Below are positions 20,701-33,493 of a DNA stretch of 64,000 nucleotides, one piece after another. Position 1 is the stretch's first letter, and each line of letters starts with the position of its first letter. A program made the translations under genes and the position numbers. Below the pieces are notes generated by a model, which was given only the letters and a program-made list of their open reading frames with translations, had not been told where the DNA came from and ran no database searches. The DNA comes from Cyanoderma ruficeps (taxonomy: Eukaryota; Chordata; Aves; Passeriformes; Timaliidae), in NCBI GenBank assembly GCA_008694505.1, contig VZDJ01007755.1, forward strand, positions 13,101,100 to 13,165,099, written 5' to 3'.

Positions 20701-22644
20701 TCTTCCTGAAAGTGCATCACAGGCCATAATATTGGAGCCACTGGACACCAGATTAGGGAAATATGTACTGGTAAACTAAATTCGTTTAATCCCCTTCATC
20801 TCTCTGATTTTCTCCTCTAAGCGTGATTCAAAAGAATTTTAATCCCTCTCATGTAGGCCAGAGAAGGCATCAAGGCCAGCAGCTAGTCCACACCTAGCAG
20901 AACAGTTGCCACACTTTATGTTCTCATTCTGCCTTAAAAAACTCTCGAGTATGGCCAAATAGACAAGTCCTTAGAATTGCCTGGATGCTTCAAAAGGCTT
21001 TGAAATGTCAGATCAAAATCCTTACCCACTCTTGCTAACTAGCATTCTCCCTCAATAGAGGACAAAAGACTCATGCACCCTGAATGCCTTTTTTTATTCT
21101 GCTCTCCTTCTTGCAATTTAAAAGATTCCCTCGGTCTTTAGTATTGGACTTCACTACACTGTTGGCTACTGCTTTGTACTGATGATTTCCAATGAGCTTG
21201 ACATCATTAGTTATTGGGCTCCTGGTGGCAAGGAAGAAGTAAATTTTAGCTTTTTCTTTAAAGATGATACTCAGCACGTAGGTGCTTTAGTCTTTGTAAA
21301 ATGATGAAAGAAGCTTAGCCTGAGGTGAGAAAAACCAGTGAATAACTCCAGCCCACGACTATTATCTGGGGAATATTTGACTACAGACAGAACTGTAGAT
21401 CTTTTATTAGTATCAACTTGATAAGTCTATTGAAATTTCTCCACAAAGTACAAAAAAAGTCACATGAAAAGAGGAACACATACTAATTTTGCTCTTTCTT
21501 TGTGCCATTATGTGAGGAAGGCTGTAAATAGCAGAACTGTGTAATTGCTAGTCACACTCCTTTCTGTTGAGCAATTTGTCTTTTTTTTTACACCCAGGGT
21601 TGCCATGCAGAAGTTGGGGAGATCTCAGTGCAGGAAAGCACTGGCTTATGAGACTTTTTACCTCCTCTGCCTGAAGTGCAAGCACAACTCTGTGCTGCAT
21701 ACATCCAGCTGGCTTGGGCATGGTGGGTTTGTTCCCTGTACAAGTCCATAAGTGCTCTCATAACATCTACCAGCACAGGTGTAATTGCCTTGAGAAATCA
21801 CCCCCTGGGCTCTCTTAAAAGCCAGAAATCCTGGCTATTCTTCACACACAGCCACCCAAAACAGTAGAGAAGAGGTAACAGAGTGCCCTATTCTGCCCTT
21901 CCTCTTTGCTTGCTGATCAACTCCTTCCTGAGGTGACACAGTCCCGTGGCCCATGGCAGGGTATCCAGCAGCCATGGAGCCCTGCAGGCCCCTTGGACAG
22001 ACCACTACCACTGTGTTTTATTTGGTCAGGAATGAAGAACTCCAGCAAACTGGAGCAGAGCCATGTTGTGGTCCAAAGAGCCTCTCTTAAACAGGGTGCA
22101 TGGGTCTGCATAGGCAGGTCTTGGCTGCTGAGTTTCAGAGCAAAACATTACTGTAAAAGAAAACAAACAAAAAAAAAGTCATGTCCTTGGCTGAAGATAA
22201 ACCCAGCAAAGCAAATTAAATCCTTTTAAAATGTAAATATTAATTTAAACTTTCATTTTAACAGCACCCTTGGGTCTGTTTTCCCTTGGCTGGAATACCT
22301 CCCCTCTCTCCTCTGCTGCTGGGCAACACTACTGGGATGGGAGCCCATCCTTTCCACAGTGCAGGGAACAAATTACTCAAGGTGGGAGGAAGCTGTTGTC
22401 GACGGAGTCTTGTCTCTGGGGATCACGACACGTGCAAAGGAAAAGGCATCTGAACTGGACTATGGGAAGAATCTGCTGGATGCCAAGCAGGCCATGCAGT
22501 CCCACCAGGCACTCCAAGATGTGGCTCAGCCTGGTTGTTTAGGAGCTTTTAGCATGTCTTTGAGCTGTCTCTCTGTCCCAGACTCACAGCAACACTGTGA
22601 AAGATGATGCCTTAGCTGACTGCTCAACTCTGTAGTCAAGAAGC

Positions 22645-22730
22645 ACAGGAAAAAAAAAAAAGGTAAGGAAAAGAAAAAAGGTAAGAAAAAGAAGGGGGGG
22701 AAAAGGTAAGAAGGAGATGGAAAGAGGCTG
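22645..22730. repeat. Purine-rich low-complexity tract
   Basis: Almost only A and G on the plus strand, with an imperfect repeated unit around GGTAAGAAAAG(A). It is a simple repeat, not coding. Confidence 0.7.
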
Positions 22731-23739
22731 AGATATAAAGAGCATGATGGCAGCCACCTAAATTTACCTCTTTTCTGATGTTTATGAAAATAGCCAAACC
22801 TAAGAGTGGCCTCAGGTACGCTGGCACTCTTTTGGGTGCAAAATGTCTCTCAAAGATAGGACAATGAAGGCCAGTGGCTCTAGGTAGGGATCCTTGCTAA
22901 AGAATGCCACCCTCTTACACCTCTCCTGAGCATCTCTGTGACACCGAATCTCCCAAAAATATGATGGTTGCTGTTTGACCCACCAGTTAAGAATAATTTC
23001 CAGTGCAGTAGTTTTGGCCCAATGGTCCCTTCTTCCACATTCCCTCTTCTGAAGATGTATGATTTTAATGGAGTTTGTGGACATGTGTGTCTGGATTAAT
23101 CTTGTGTTTCTGTGAGTAAAATTTACTAATTCTAATAAACAATGTTATTTGCCCAACTGAGCTGTTCTTCAGGCAACTTGAAATTCAGGTATCTGCACTT
23201 ACCTTGTGCTGAAAGGCACAATTCCCAGTAGCTGGGAAACCTGTTGTGCCTGCTCAGAGAGGGACCTTTTTTAATCTCTGCCCAGCAAAGAGAGGAATTT
23301 TAAGTCAACCTGGCTTTTCATCCTCAGTTTGTAATTCTGTTGCTAAGTGGCAATGAAAGAAGATTATCGGATCACAGATTAACAGAAACCTCTATTCAGT
23401 GCTCTTGTGTAATTACACATTTCAGTATACTTATTTGAGAACTGAGCTTTAGCTTCTGTGCTCCTACTTTAGCCTCACCCCTCCAGAGATTTTTATCCTC
23501 AGGGTCTGATCAGGATCCTGATAAATTGGCCTTTCCTTTCCACACTTAGTCTCTGCACCCTGGACTTGCTCTGGCTGCAGGAGTACCCTGAGGGTCTCTG
23601 CTCTAAGGGGGTCTCAGAAACTACAGTCCGACCCTAGTCTTTTGGAATAATTTATTTTGGGAGAAAGCAGAAAGAGTATATAAAATGCTTTAAAGAATTC
23701 AGACCCTTCAGAGGTTACCCATTTGCTTCCTCCACTGAT

Positions 23740-23818
23740 AAATTCCCTATTTTTCTCTCTCTCTCTTTTTCAAGCTAACAAATTCCCTATTTTTTTTCTC
23801 TCTCTTTTTCAAGCTAAC
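23740..23818. repeat. Two-copy tandem duplication, unit about 40 bp
   Basis: The segment AAATTCCCTATTTTT...CTCTCTTTTTCAAGCTAAC occurs twice back to back, differing mainly in the length of the T and CT runs. This suggests recent slippage or duplication. Confidence 0.85.
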
Positions 23819-26739
23819 ATGTTTCATTCTCTCAGACAAAAGAGGCTAAGCAGCATAAAAAAGTGGAGGAAGACACAAGCGTGAGTGGCCGAGATAATTA
23901 TTAAATATTAAGGGTGAACCTCTGGCAGAAGTTTAGAGTGGGTTTTGAGGGGGAACACAGTGCAAAGGGCACAGAAAGATCAGGAAACAGCATATCTAGC
24001 TAATGCTGGGAATGCAGACAGAAAGGGAAGGAGAAGTCTGGCAAGGAGATACAGTACGTCAGCTGTGAGGAGAAGGTGCTAGTACACAGCACGTACATTC
24101 ATACAAGCGTGAGGAACAAAGGCCTCCTTATGTAGGAAAATTTTTTGATTATTTTAAGTAGTAAAGCTGCAGCAGGGAGAGCCATTCAAGGAACAGGAGA
24201 CAGAAGAAAGGCAGAGCTGTTTGGGGACCCATCTCTGTAACTGAGCATGAAAGAACATGAACTAAGCATTTAACAGGAGCAGGGAAGGGGTATGGTTGGA
24301 GGAATAGCCTGGTGTAAATTCAAGTAAAAGGAAGAAATGGCATGGAAGGATGGTGAGAAACAAGAGCTGCAAAAACAACAGAAGGGAAGCCTTTGTGCAG
24401 GGAGAGAGGATACGCTTTCAGGCAGTGATGGACACATAAATAGAAACAGAAAGCAGCAAGGTATAGAAAAGTAAATCTGTTGGCAGTTCAATACACCTGC
24501 TTTACAGGGGACAGGTATTTTCAATATTCTATGCTCAAGTCTCCAAGGGAAGCAGTAACTCAAGAACAAACAAGGCTGAAATAATATTTTCTGAGTCAGC
24601 CTCTGTGTTTTAAACTGTAGCTGACATTAAACATGTGCTGCCCCTGTGCTTACTCAAGACTGTGTTTGCTGGACATCCTGTTTTACAGAGCTCTTTGCAA
24701 AGTAGACATTGGGTTACTTGGTCTCAAATTTTAGAAGGAATGAACACACGCTGTCATTTTCTTATGAAGTGCTTGTGTAATTCTCCTGTCAATTCAGTCT
24801 GCTGTAGCTTTACATGTAACTTCTCTTTGGAGGTAACTGTGCTGTATCCAAACAAGACACCGTGCTCACTAAGATCAGTTTTTACTCAGTAGCTGGAGCA
24901 GGGTAGCTACTGCTAAGAGTAGTGGGTCCAAAAATGGAACCCCTCTTGCTGGGATGAATCAGCTGTTCAAACACAGGGTAAGCATTCACTTTGTGGCTCC
25001 TACACCAGAACAGATTTTCCCCATGTATATTATTGGTCTCCTTCAGACTCAAAAAAGACAATTGGTAAAATGTAGGAGGTGTTTGCTGCCCTTGAGGTTT
25101 GGGCACAGCACCCTGGATGAGGACAGGACGTTACTTCCTTTCTTTCCTCATTCAAATCAATTAGGATCTGATACACAATTTTTTTGAATTTCAGTCTGAA
25201 GAGGTAACATTGACTCCATCATGGCAGTGCCCATGGACCACTCCAGAAGTAACAGCTGGAATACCTTGCCATGTGGAGATGGCAGAAAACAGAGAAGTGA
25301 GCAGGCAGATGGATCAGTTTGTACTTCTGTACTTCTGTACTTCAGCAGTGATATATTGCTTGTGATTGCTGACCCCATGAGCAGCCTGCTTTTGGTGGGG
25401 GAAAAAAAAAAAAAAGTTTTATCTAGTATCAGGTAGGGCCTCTTCTTCTGAAGCCATTCTGGAAGGAAGAAAAAAAATACTCTTCAAAAACAGAGACCAT
25501 TTTCTTTTCATTCCTACAGATGTCCTGCTGTTTTTGTGGTTAGTCATCTGCAGTCTAAACTCCAACTTTAACCAGAGTTATCAAAAACTAAATTGCTTGT
25601 ACCCATGAAAAGTAAATTACTAGGACTATGTCAGCCTTGCTGTTTGCCAGACTATTCAGTTATGACAGGATGACTAATTTACTCCTCACCTTGTAATTAC
25701 ATATGTTCCCCTATATGACTGATGTGATTTACAGAAACTCCCATTAGAATGACACTTGCCAGGCTGAGCTCTGCTCAAAAGGAAAAGAAATACCTGAACT
25801 CTCTCATGGTGTCCTTGCCTAGATGTCGAGGAAAGTACCAAGAGAACCCTGTTGAAGCAAACACAACAGTGCCTTCATTGCAAAAAGGGTCTAGTCTTGA
25901 CCTTAGGTCAAGTTTAGTTTCCTCTTACAAATCTTCCATAATAATGAGGTGGAAAAAGAAAGAACCACTGATAAAAGAAAAACTGCATTCTGTGGAAAAA
26001 CTCTAAAGCACGGACAGAGAAAAGGGGTGGAAAACATACCCTATCACAAAGCACATAAGATTTTTCTTTTTCCTAGCGGACATCCTGTGCTGTGTTGTGC
26101 ATTATTTTTTATCAATTTCTTCCTATTTTTTGCTGATTAAAAAACCCCCAAAATCTATAATAGGTCCCTTTCTAAAGACGCCACTGATGGGTTGTTCCTT
26201 TTGACTTAGAGTGATAGCCATGCAGAAGCCACCACACAGTGAACTGCGGTGCTGGAATGCCTTTTTTGTCTACTCTTGTAGCTTGACTCATCACCTGTAT
26301 AAGCCCAGCACATGGGTAGAGGTATCTCAGGTTAAAACTATGCAAAACTGAGAAGAAAAAAAAGTGATGGAAATGGGGATGGAGACGTTGCTCTGGCTTA
26401 CTAGATGATTAGAGCGCTGATCCCTCAAGGCACTCTTTGTTAGCTGCAGTTCTATTAATCAGGTTGTATATTGTTTCTCTTTTCATTACAGCATGAGTCA
26501 AAACTTCTGAAAAAAATGCAGTAAGAGAGTCCTAAGGGATTCATCTTTTGAGAGCAGGAATGTGTTGGTATGTTGCCAGAGAACATCTTTTTTTTAAGAG
26601 ATCAATGACAAAGCTGGGAAAAGTCATTATTATTTGGAAGGGATTGGTTACCTACATGAAAGGAAGAGAGAGGCTGTATTGCAGCCCAGGATCTTGTCCT
26701 TTATTCCCATGGGCTTTACTGAGCCCACCTGGTTACATT

Positions 26740-27055
26740 TCAATGTCACTAACGACGCGTTTGTAGCCGAACCAAAAACCTTTCAGCTGCAACGAGGCTG
26801 GAGCGGTTTCACCGAGACTGGCGTGTGGTGTGAGGGCATTTCTGCGGCCGCTCCGCTGCCCGTCCCTGCCAGAGGTGTCGGTGTCCCCTCGCTCCCTCCG
26901 CCGTGTGACCCTCCCGCTCCCGCTCCCGCAGCCCGGCGCGGCCGCGCCTCTCGCCTCCCCCGGCAGGCGGGGACAGCGGTGACGGGCTGCCACCTGCCGG
27001 CCTCAGCCGCCGCTCGCCTCCTCCTCACACCCCGCGGCGCGTTCCTTCCATTCTA
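26740..27055. promoter_or_regulatory. Isolated CpG-rich block (orphan CpG island)
   Basis: About 300 bp with dense CpG and high GC (for example CGGCGCGGCCGCGCC, CGCGGCGCG) in otherwise AT-rich intergenic DNA, about 13 kb above the TTR start and 6 kb below the DSG2 polyA signal. It ends abruptly at an A-rich stretch (27055-27070) and is followed by a CR1 copy. No convincing protein is encoded; the open frames crossing it look like composition artefacts. It could be the promoter of a non-coding RNA. Confidence 0.6.
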
Positions 27056-27119
27056 GGAAAAAAAAATAAATTATTCTTCTTGTACTTTTTGTTGGTTTGG
27101 TTTTGGTTCCGAGGCAGTG

Positions 27120-27735
27120 GGGCAGGAGCTTTCCTACACAGAAGGAAGGCCAATGGAATCCTGGGGTGCACCAGGAAGAGTGTGGCCAGCAGACTGAGGG
27201 AGGTGAGCTTCCCCCTCTAGTCGGCCCTAGTGAGGCCACATGGAGTGCTGAGCCCATTTCTGGGCTCCTCAGTACAAGAGAGACAAGGAGCTACTGGACA
27301 GGGTCACAAAGTGAGGGTCACAAAGATGATTTGGGGTCTGGAGCACCTCTTTTAGGAGGAGAGAGTGCAAGAGCTGGGCCTGTTTAGTCTAGAGAAGACT
27401 GAGAGAGAATTTCGTTAATCCATATAAATATCTTAAAGACAGGTGTCAAGAGAATGGTGCCAGTCCCTTTTCAGTGCCCAGACACAGGACAAGGAGTAAT
27501 GGCCATAAAATAACATTCAAGACATCTCACCTCAACATGGGAGGAACCTCTTTCCATTTAGGGTGGCAGAGCACTGGAACAGGTGCCCAGGGAAGTCATG
27601 GAGTCAATAGGGATGTTCAAAACCCACTTGGACACATTCTTGAGTAACTTACTCTAGGTGACCCTGCCTTGGAAGGGGGGTTGGAGTAGATGATCTCCAG
27701 GGATCCTCTACAACCCTAACTATTCTGTGATTTCA
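27120..27735 (+). mobile_element. CR1 LINE 3' fragment
   Basis: The plus strand carries typical avian CR1 3' sequence: 'gcctgtttagtctagagaagactgagagagaatttc', then GGAGTAGATGATCTCCAGGG, ending at TATTCTGTGATTT, which corresponds to the CR1 terminal ATTCTRTG repeat. The 5' end is truncated, as usual for CR1. Confidence 0.9.
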
Positions 27736-30700
27736 TGAAGGAAAGATTTAATGGTTCTGCTTTGTGAAATGTGTTACGCCTTTGGTGCCTCCTGGTCATC
27801 TGTTGGTAATAAAGATAACAAATCAATTCTTTTATTTTCTTTTCACTCACACCAGGAAAAATGTCAGCCATTCCTCTGCTGCTGTGATACAGAAGCTTAT
27901 CTGTGGTGGGAGACAGAGCCAAATATAATAAAAAAATCACCCCAAAAATCATTCTGTTACCAAAGTAAACAAAAAAAAAAATTATATATATGCTTAAGAC
28001 AGATTTCCTTTTCTCTTCCCTTTGAAAGCCTGGATTTCTTTTCTAATGCTTTGCAGACAAACTTAATGCACTTAGATAGAATTGTCAAACTCCAACTCCT
28101 CTAAACAAAAAGCCACCCAGTCTACTGGATGAGTGGGCGGCACTGTGGAGTATTTCAATTCCTGTTGATCCTTTAATCTGGCTGTAGAGCACAGCAGGAA
28201 AAGGTAGACGGGAAAGAAACAAAGAGGGGTTATCTGAGGGGCAGGGCCTTCCAAAGCAGGCTCCCTGTGACATGAACCCTGGTGGTACTAACTGCCGATT
28301 TATTTGTGGTACAAATTCTTTCCAATGCAGCAAACATTCCTCACACACCATTTCTCCCTGACATACAGCAGATAATTTTGTAAACTCAGACCAAGCAGTA
28401 TGTTCGGCACATTCTCTTTCAGGAACAATTTAAAAAGTAACAGCTTCTCTTCTTCCACACATGCATATTGCATCACATTGTCATTTTCTGCTCATCTCAA
28501 ATTTCAGCTGATGCAGTAAGAGAACCTCAAACTGTGTTTAGAGCAGAACCTCACTGCTTGGAGGCTTTCTACCTCAAACTATTTTATTGCTCCTCAGACA
28601 CATCACATCAAGAATGTTTTTGTTTCATTCCAAATTTTGTTCTATCCATTCCATTCTTCTTCTTCTTTTGTCATAGGTCAGAATACTCCTTCTCAGTGAA
28701 AAACCTGAATAAGATATCTGAGAAGTAAGCGAAGACAGTCTGGAACAGCATCATGTTCTGCCCTTCCCTCTGGATTTTGCACTGTGGATGCAGTGTCCCT
28801 TCCTTGCCCACCCCCATCCTGCTTGCTGGCAGGACAGTGTGAGCAGCAATAAAGGCATCAACACTTTTTAAGTGCTGCTCAGCAATAACTAACACAGCCC
28901 TGTGTTAGCAACACGATTCTGGGCATAAATGAAAAGCAGCACCAGAGGAGCTCTATGAAGAAAATCAATTCTATCCCAGGCAAAACCAATATGGTGGGAC
29001 GCCAGGCTGCACTACAAGTTATCAGTGTGATTTGTAGAAAGGGGATCACAATAAAGGGGTGAGATCTTTGGTAAATGATACACTGAAATACCTCTTGTAA
29101 GTATGTCAGTGGATGTCTTGAAAGTCTATGATTTTCTAGCAGAATGTTTATTTAAATATCTCCTTCAAAAGACTTCCTTAATCCTTAAACCAACAACTAC
29201 ACTTTATACTGACCTGGATTAATTTACTAGTCAAATTTTACTGTGGCTGCTTTCCCAGCTCCTGTTACTGTGTTATTGTACTTGTATCTTCTTTCAAATT
29301 GACACCGGTTTGCAGGAATTTTCTTGAATTTGAAAGGAGAACACAATGGAAAAGAGTGAGGATTTTAAGGCAGCTAAGTTTTTTTTTCTTATTTTAACCC
29401 TCTCTTTCAAAAAAAAAAAAAAAGTTATCCTGAGTGTCTCATGAATATTTTGAACAAATCTTTTGAAGTAACACAAGCAGAGTGAGCCAGGCAATTTATC
29501 AGAGTTTATAATGACAGTTGATTCTATTCAAGTTGTAAGGGATATTTTCATGTGAGAGAAGACCTTGTTCAGTGGCATTCTATCTTCCCTTTCTTCAATA
29601 AGAGCATCCTAACTAACATCAAGGGTGCTGTAAGGTCAATCTGTTTGGACTTGCTTCACATGGTATCAAATATTTAAACGCTCATTAATGCAAAAAACAG
29701 AGGTGTAAGAATGACCCTTGTGCTCCTTGTTCAGGACACGTCCTTGAGATCTGTTCCAGCTTGTTTACCTGCTGTAGTAGGGACTTCATCTGCCCCAGGT
29801 GACAGCCATTTATCCACAATGCAGGAAGCTCAACTACTAACCAGTTCCACTAGCACCAGCTGGAAGATGGTATTTGAAGTATTTCTTTACCCATCTGACA
29901 CTAAGTGTAATTTGCTTACTTGCTTAAAGAGATACCTGAAAAACCTCACATAGAACCCTGACTGTTATGGTTTGATTTGTTTGTGTTAGGGAAAAATACT
30001 TTATTCCAGTAAAGCAGAGTATAGGGAGTTCCAAGTTACCAGAAGTATGAAAAATCAAATATTTGTATAGATTTGTATTTCATCTCTCCCACCTCTTTCC
30101 CACAAAACCAAGGTAGGATGGATGACAAGGAAACTTTTCGCTAACAGATCTATTATTTGGACAGTACCTCTCCTGGAGTTCTGATTCAAAAAGAGTGTGA
30201 GAGGCTTCCTGTCTTTTCTGCTGTTGCAAAAATCAAGCTTGCTGGTTACAGAAGTGTGACACAGGATGCGAAATAACAAAACAGGGCACACAGGGCAAAT
30301 CTGCCACTGACAGGTGTGTGATAGATCAGGTGAGAGATCCATCACCTGGGAGATGCAATTTGGCTCCATCTAAAAGCTGATGCTGTAAGTATATAATTGC
30401 TTCTAGTTGGAAGCTCTGCTTCTAGTCTTATTTTCAAGAAAGAGGTAAGTGGTAATACTTAGGGAATATTAATAATTATTATAATAATAGTAATGAAGTA
30501 AATCATCTGCCTTACAGAGGGACCTGAGAGCTTTTTATAAGGGAAAGAAATCTCAGGAAGCAAGGAAGGCACCAGCTTGATTAGAGTGAGTGGCAAGAGA
30601 AGGTGGCAAAAACACCCAGCTGGGATGGAGGTATCCTGGGCTGGGCTGTCCTGGGCTATCACAGCTCTGCCCTTGGTACCCAGCCCAGGGTTTGTGCCCT

Positions 30701-33487
30701 TCTGCTGCACAGTGCCATGTCACTGCCACTCAGCTACTCCCAGCAGCTCAGTGCCTGCCACCATCCCACGTCCCACAGCTGTTTGGGAGGCTGGATTCAA
30801 GGCCTGAGGGAGACCCATAGCTGGTACCAGCACTGTCTGCTCAAACTCCTGCTCTCCCCCAGGTTTAAACTTTAGCCATGCTCCAAAGATCTTGGATAAT
30901 CATTAGCCAGAGAATCAATGCTGTTTTTTGCGCAATCATTGTGAGGTGATATCTCTGAGTTCTATTTGCTCTAGCAAATAACAGATAACAGATCTAAGAG
31001 AAAATAGTCTGATGAAACATTTGAAACGTAGATCAGAAACCAGCTTGGAGGTGAGGTGGGAAGGCTACAAACCATCCTGCTTTCCCAGCACACAGTAGAA
31101 CAAACTTTGCCATGTGGTTTTCCCCCAGCATGTCCACAGCACCTCCTGAATGCACTCCTACCATATGGCTGAAGACACATTCTGTTACGTATTTCAAGGA
31201 AATGAGTTTCAGGGCAATTTTAAAACCAGTGCTACCACTCCATACACATCAGTATCTAACAGAAAATAATGAACTAAGTAGTGGGAACATCTGCACAGTG
31301 AGAATCCCTCTCTCCCTAGGCTTCTCTAACTAATACAAGATAATGTTGGAAGTTTCACCATTTGGCATGTAAAAATTTTTTGCGTTTTTTGCTTAGAATT
31401 ACATTTCAGCTGTGGGCCCCAGTGTCATGCCCCCTTTCATTATAGCCTCTGTGGCTCCACAAAATGGGCAGTTGTAAAAATGAGTATAATTTCCTCACAT
31501 ACCAGCCTAATGCAATAGAGAACAGATATCCAGCTCTGCATTTGATTTTTGGTTGCCAGGGTACTGTTGTGCTGTGGAGACCTGACCACCTGCAGTGCTG
31601 GTTCCTGGAGTGAGGTCACAGGGAGAAACTGAGAGCTGGGGATTACAATCACTTTGTGTGGTTCAAGAGTTACACTAGCTACATTTGGGCAGTGGTTTCC
31701 TGGCAGTGACTCTCACTAGTCACACCAGAGGGTTGGGGCACTGGGCATGGCTTATTGGGCAATCAGGGCCCTGCCCCACATAATTTTTTTTTATTCAGTG
31801 ATTCCTGTCTATGCAAGGAAAGCAGAACACCATTTCTCCTCATCCAGTCATCTTAATCCATTGTTTTGCCCCAGATGAGTGCTGTCTTGTTACAACTTGA
31901 TGTCAAGCCTCTCCTGGATCATGCTGAAAATCCTTGTCATCCAGTATGCCATCTTTGTAGCAGCAGCCACCCAAAGATGCCTGTGGAAGAAGGTTTTCCT
32001 AACAGGGTTCTCAGCTTCTCCCATGTCTGGAAGCCATTCTTCATGACTGTGTGTTCAGTAACCCCCAGTGCCTTGTTTCTCTATACACTTGGGCCTTGAA
32101 ACCATGCAAACTCTATGTACTTTGAAAGCCTGCACAGCAGCAGGCAGAGGCCAGCTTTCCTGCACATAAGGTAAGAAGGACAGATGGCTGTCAATGTACT
32201 CTGAGTTCCCTGGAAGCTGAAAGGCCACCAGGAAGGAGAAGGGGCCAGGAGAGGAGACAGCCAGCACCACCAGCTCCATCACTGCAGTGCACACAGAAGG
32301 AGTGATGCATTTTTGAGATGCCTCAAGGCCATAAAGACTTAACATCACTCTCCTAGAGATAGCAGCTGGCTTACTTAACTTTTTAAAAACTGATTTACTG
32401 CTGATAACCCTGACAAGCTTTACATGTTTGATGGTGGACTATGGTCAAATTCCCAGTAAAGAATGGAGCCTGGAAAAGATTGTACTGTTTTGCAAAGTCT
32501 AACCGAGCTCCACCTAAACACTGACAGATGACACAGATATATTTTTTTGTGGATATGCAGGACACAGGCTGCATTCTTGTTGTGGCAGGCTGGCTCATAC
32601 TCATGGAGTCCAACATACTCAGCAAGGATTCACAGGTAACATAAATCACAGAAGAGCAGCATGGATATAATCCCTGTCATGCTGGCATTTCAGCATTAAC
32701 TGCGCTCTATTATCCTTAGATAAGAAAATTACAGACTTTGCTTTTCCTTTTGAAGTCACAACAAGGCATCTCTCACAAAGATAAGTGTAGGGGGCTAGTC
32801 CCCCTCTCGGGGTTATCTGGTAGTCAGATGCTAACCAGGAACTTCCATTAATTTGGGTCTGTACATTCCTTCCACCAGTCACTATTGTTTACAAAACACA
32901 GCTCCATTAGAAGTGAGTGACTTAATCTGATGGATGTTCTGCCAGCATTAACACATGCTGATATGCTGATAGCAACTGCAGCCTTGGTACAAAACTAACT
33001 CAAATAATGGAGACTTGCTCTAAACGAAATCTATTCAAACAGACTCTTTACAAGCAGATCTGTGAAATAAGTTTATATACAAACATTACACTCTTACATC
33101 TTCTTCTGGATGTTAACAACTGCATGTTTTAACTCGTTATAAAACTGAGACTGTTTTATGCAATGTTGTCTGGAAGCATAAACTGATTTGAAGGGTTTGA
33201 CTCAAAGCCTAGTAAATCTATGGAGGGGATGCTGCTCTCTTGCATCAAGTTAGTACAGAATTTAGTGCACTTAGCCACAAGGCAGAATTCACATTTTTGT
33301 TAGAATCTTTAAGTTACAGCAGGACACCGACTTTTTTTTACATCTGCATCTTTCAGATATTCCTTGAGGCTGTTCGGGAAATCTCAGTTCTCACTCCATC
33401 TTTAAACTCTTCATTTGCAGTAGGAAAGCCAGTGTTTTCACTGGGGTAGCTGCTTGAATGGAGAATTAAAAAAATACAGTGGAGTTC
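27736..33487. other. Intergenic DNA below DSG2
   Basis: No gene supported. A-rich and T-rich runs and short open frames without recognisable domains only. An (ATA/TAAT)-rich stretch lies at about 30466-30495. Confidence 0.5.
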
Positions 33488-33493
33488 TTTATT
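33488..33493 (-). terminator. DSG2: Probable polyA signal of DSG2
   Basis: This is the first AATAAA on the minus strand below the DSG2 stop codon, implying a 3' UTR of about 1.7 kb. Long 3' UTRs are usual for DSG2. No transcript evidence is available here. Confidence 0.5.

Larger units (their letters stand above)
17793..26739. other. Intergenic DNA between TTR and DSG2 (TTR-proximal part)
   Basis: No supported gene. Open frames such as the 168-codon frame at 19746-20252 show no recognisable domain. Present are purine-rich low-complexity DNA at about 22645-22730 with repeated GGTAAGAAAAG units, and a tandem duplication at 23740-23818. Confidence 0.5.

Noticed and set aside
26634..27056. 140-codon open frame through the CpG-rich block
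   Set aside because: A Pro/Ala/Arg-rich frame is expected from GC-rich sequence on either strand; no recognisable domain.
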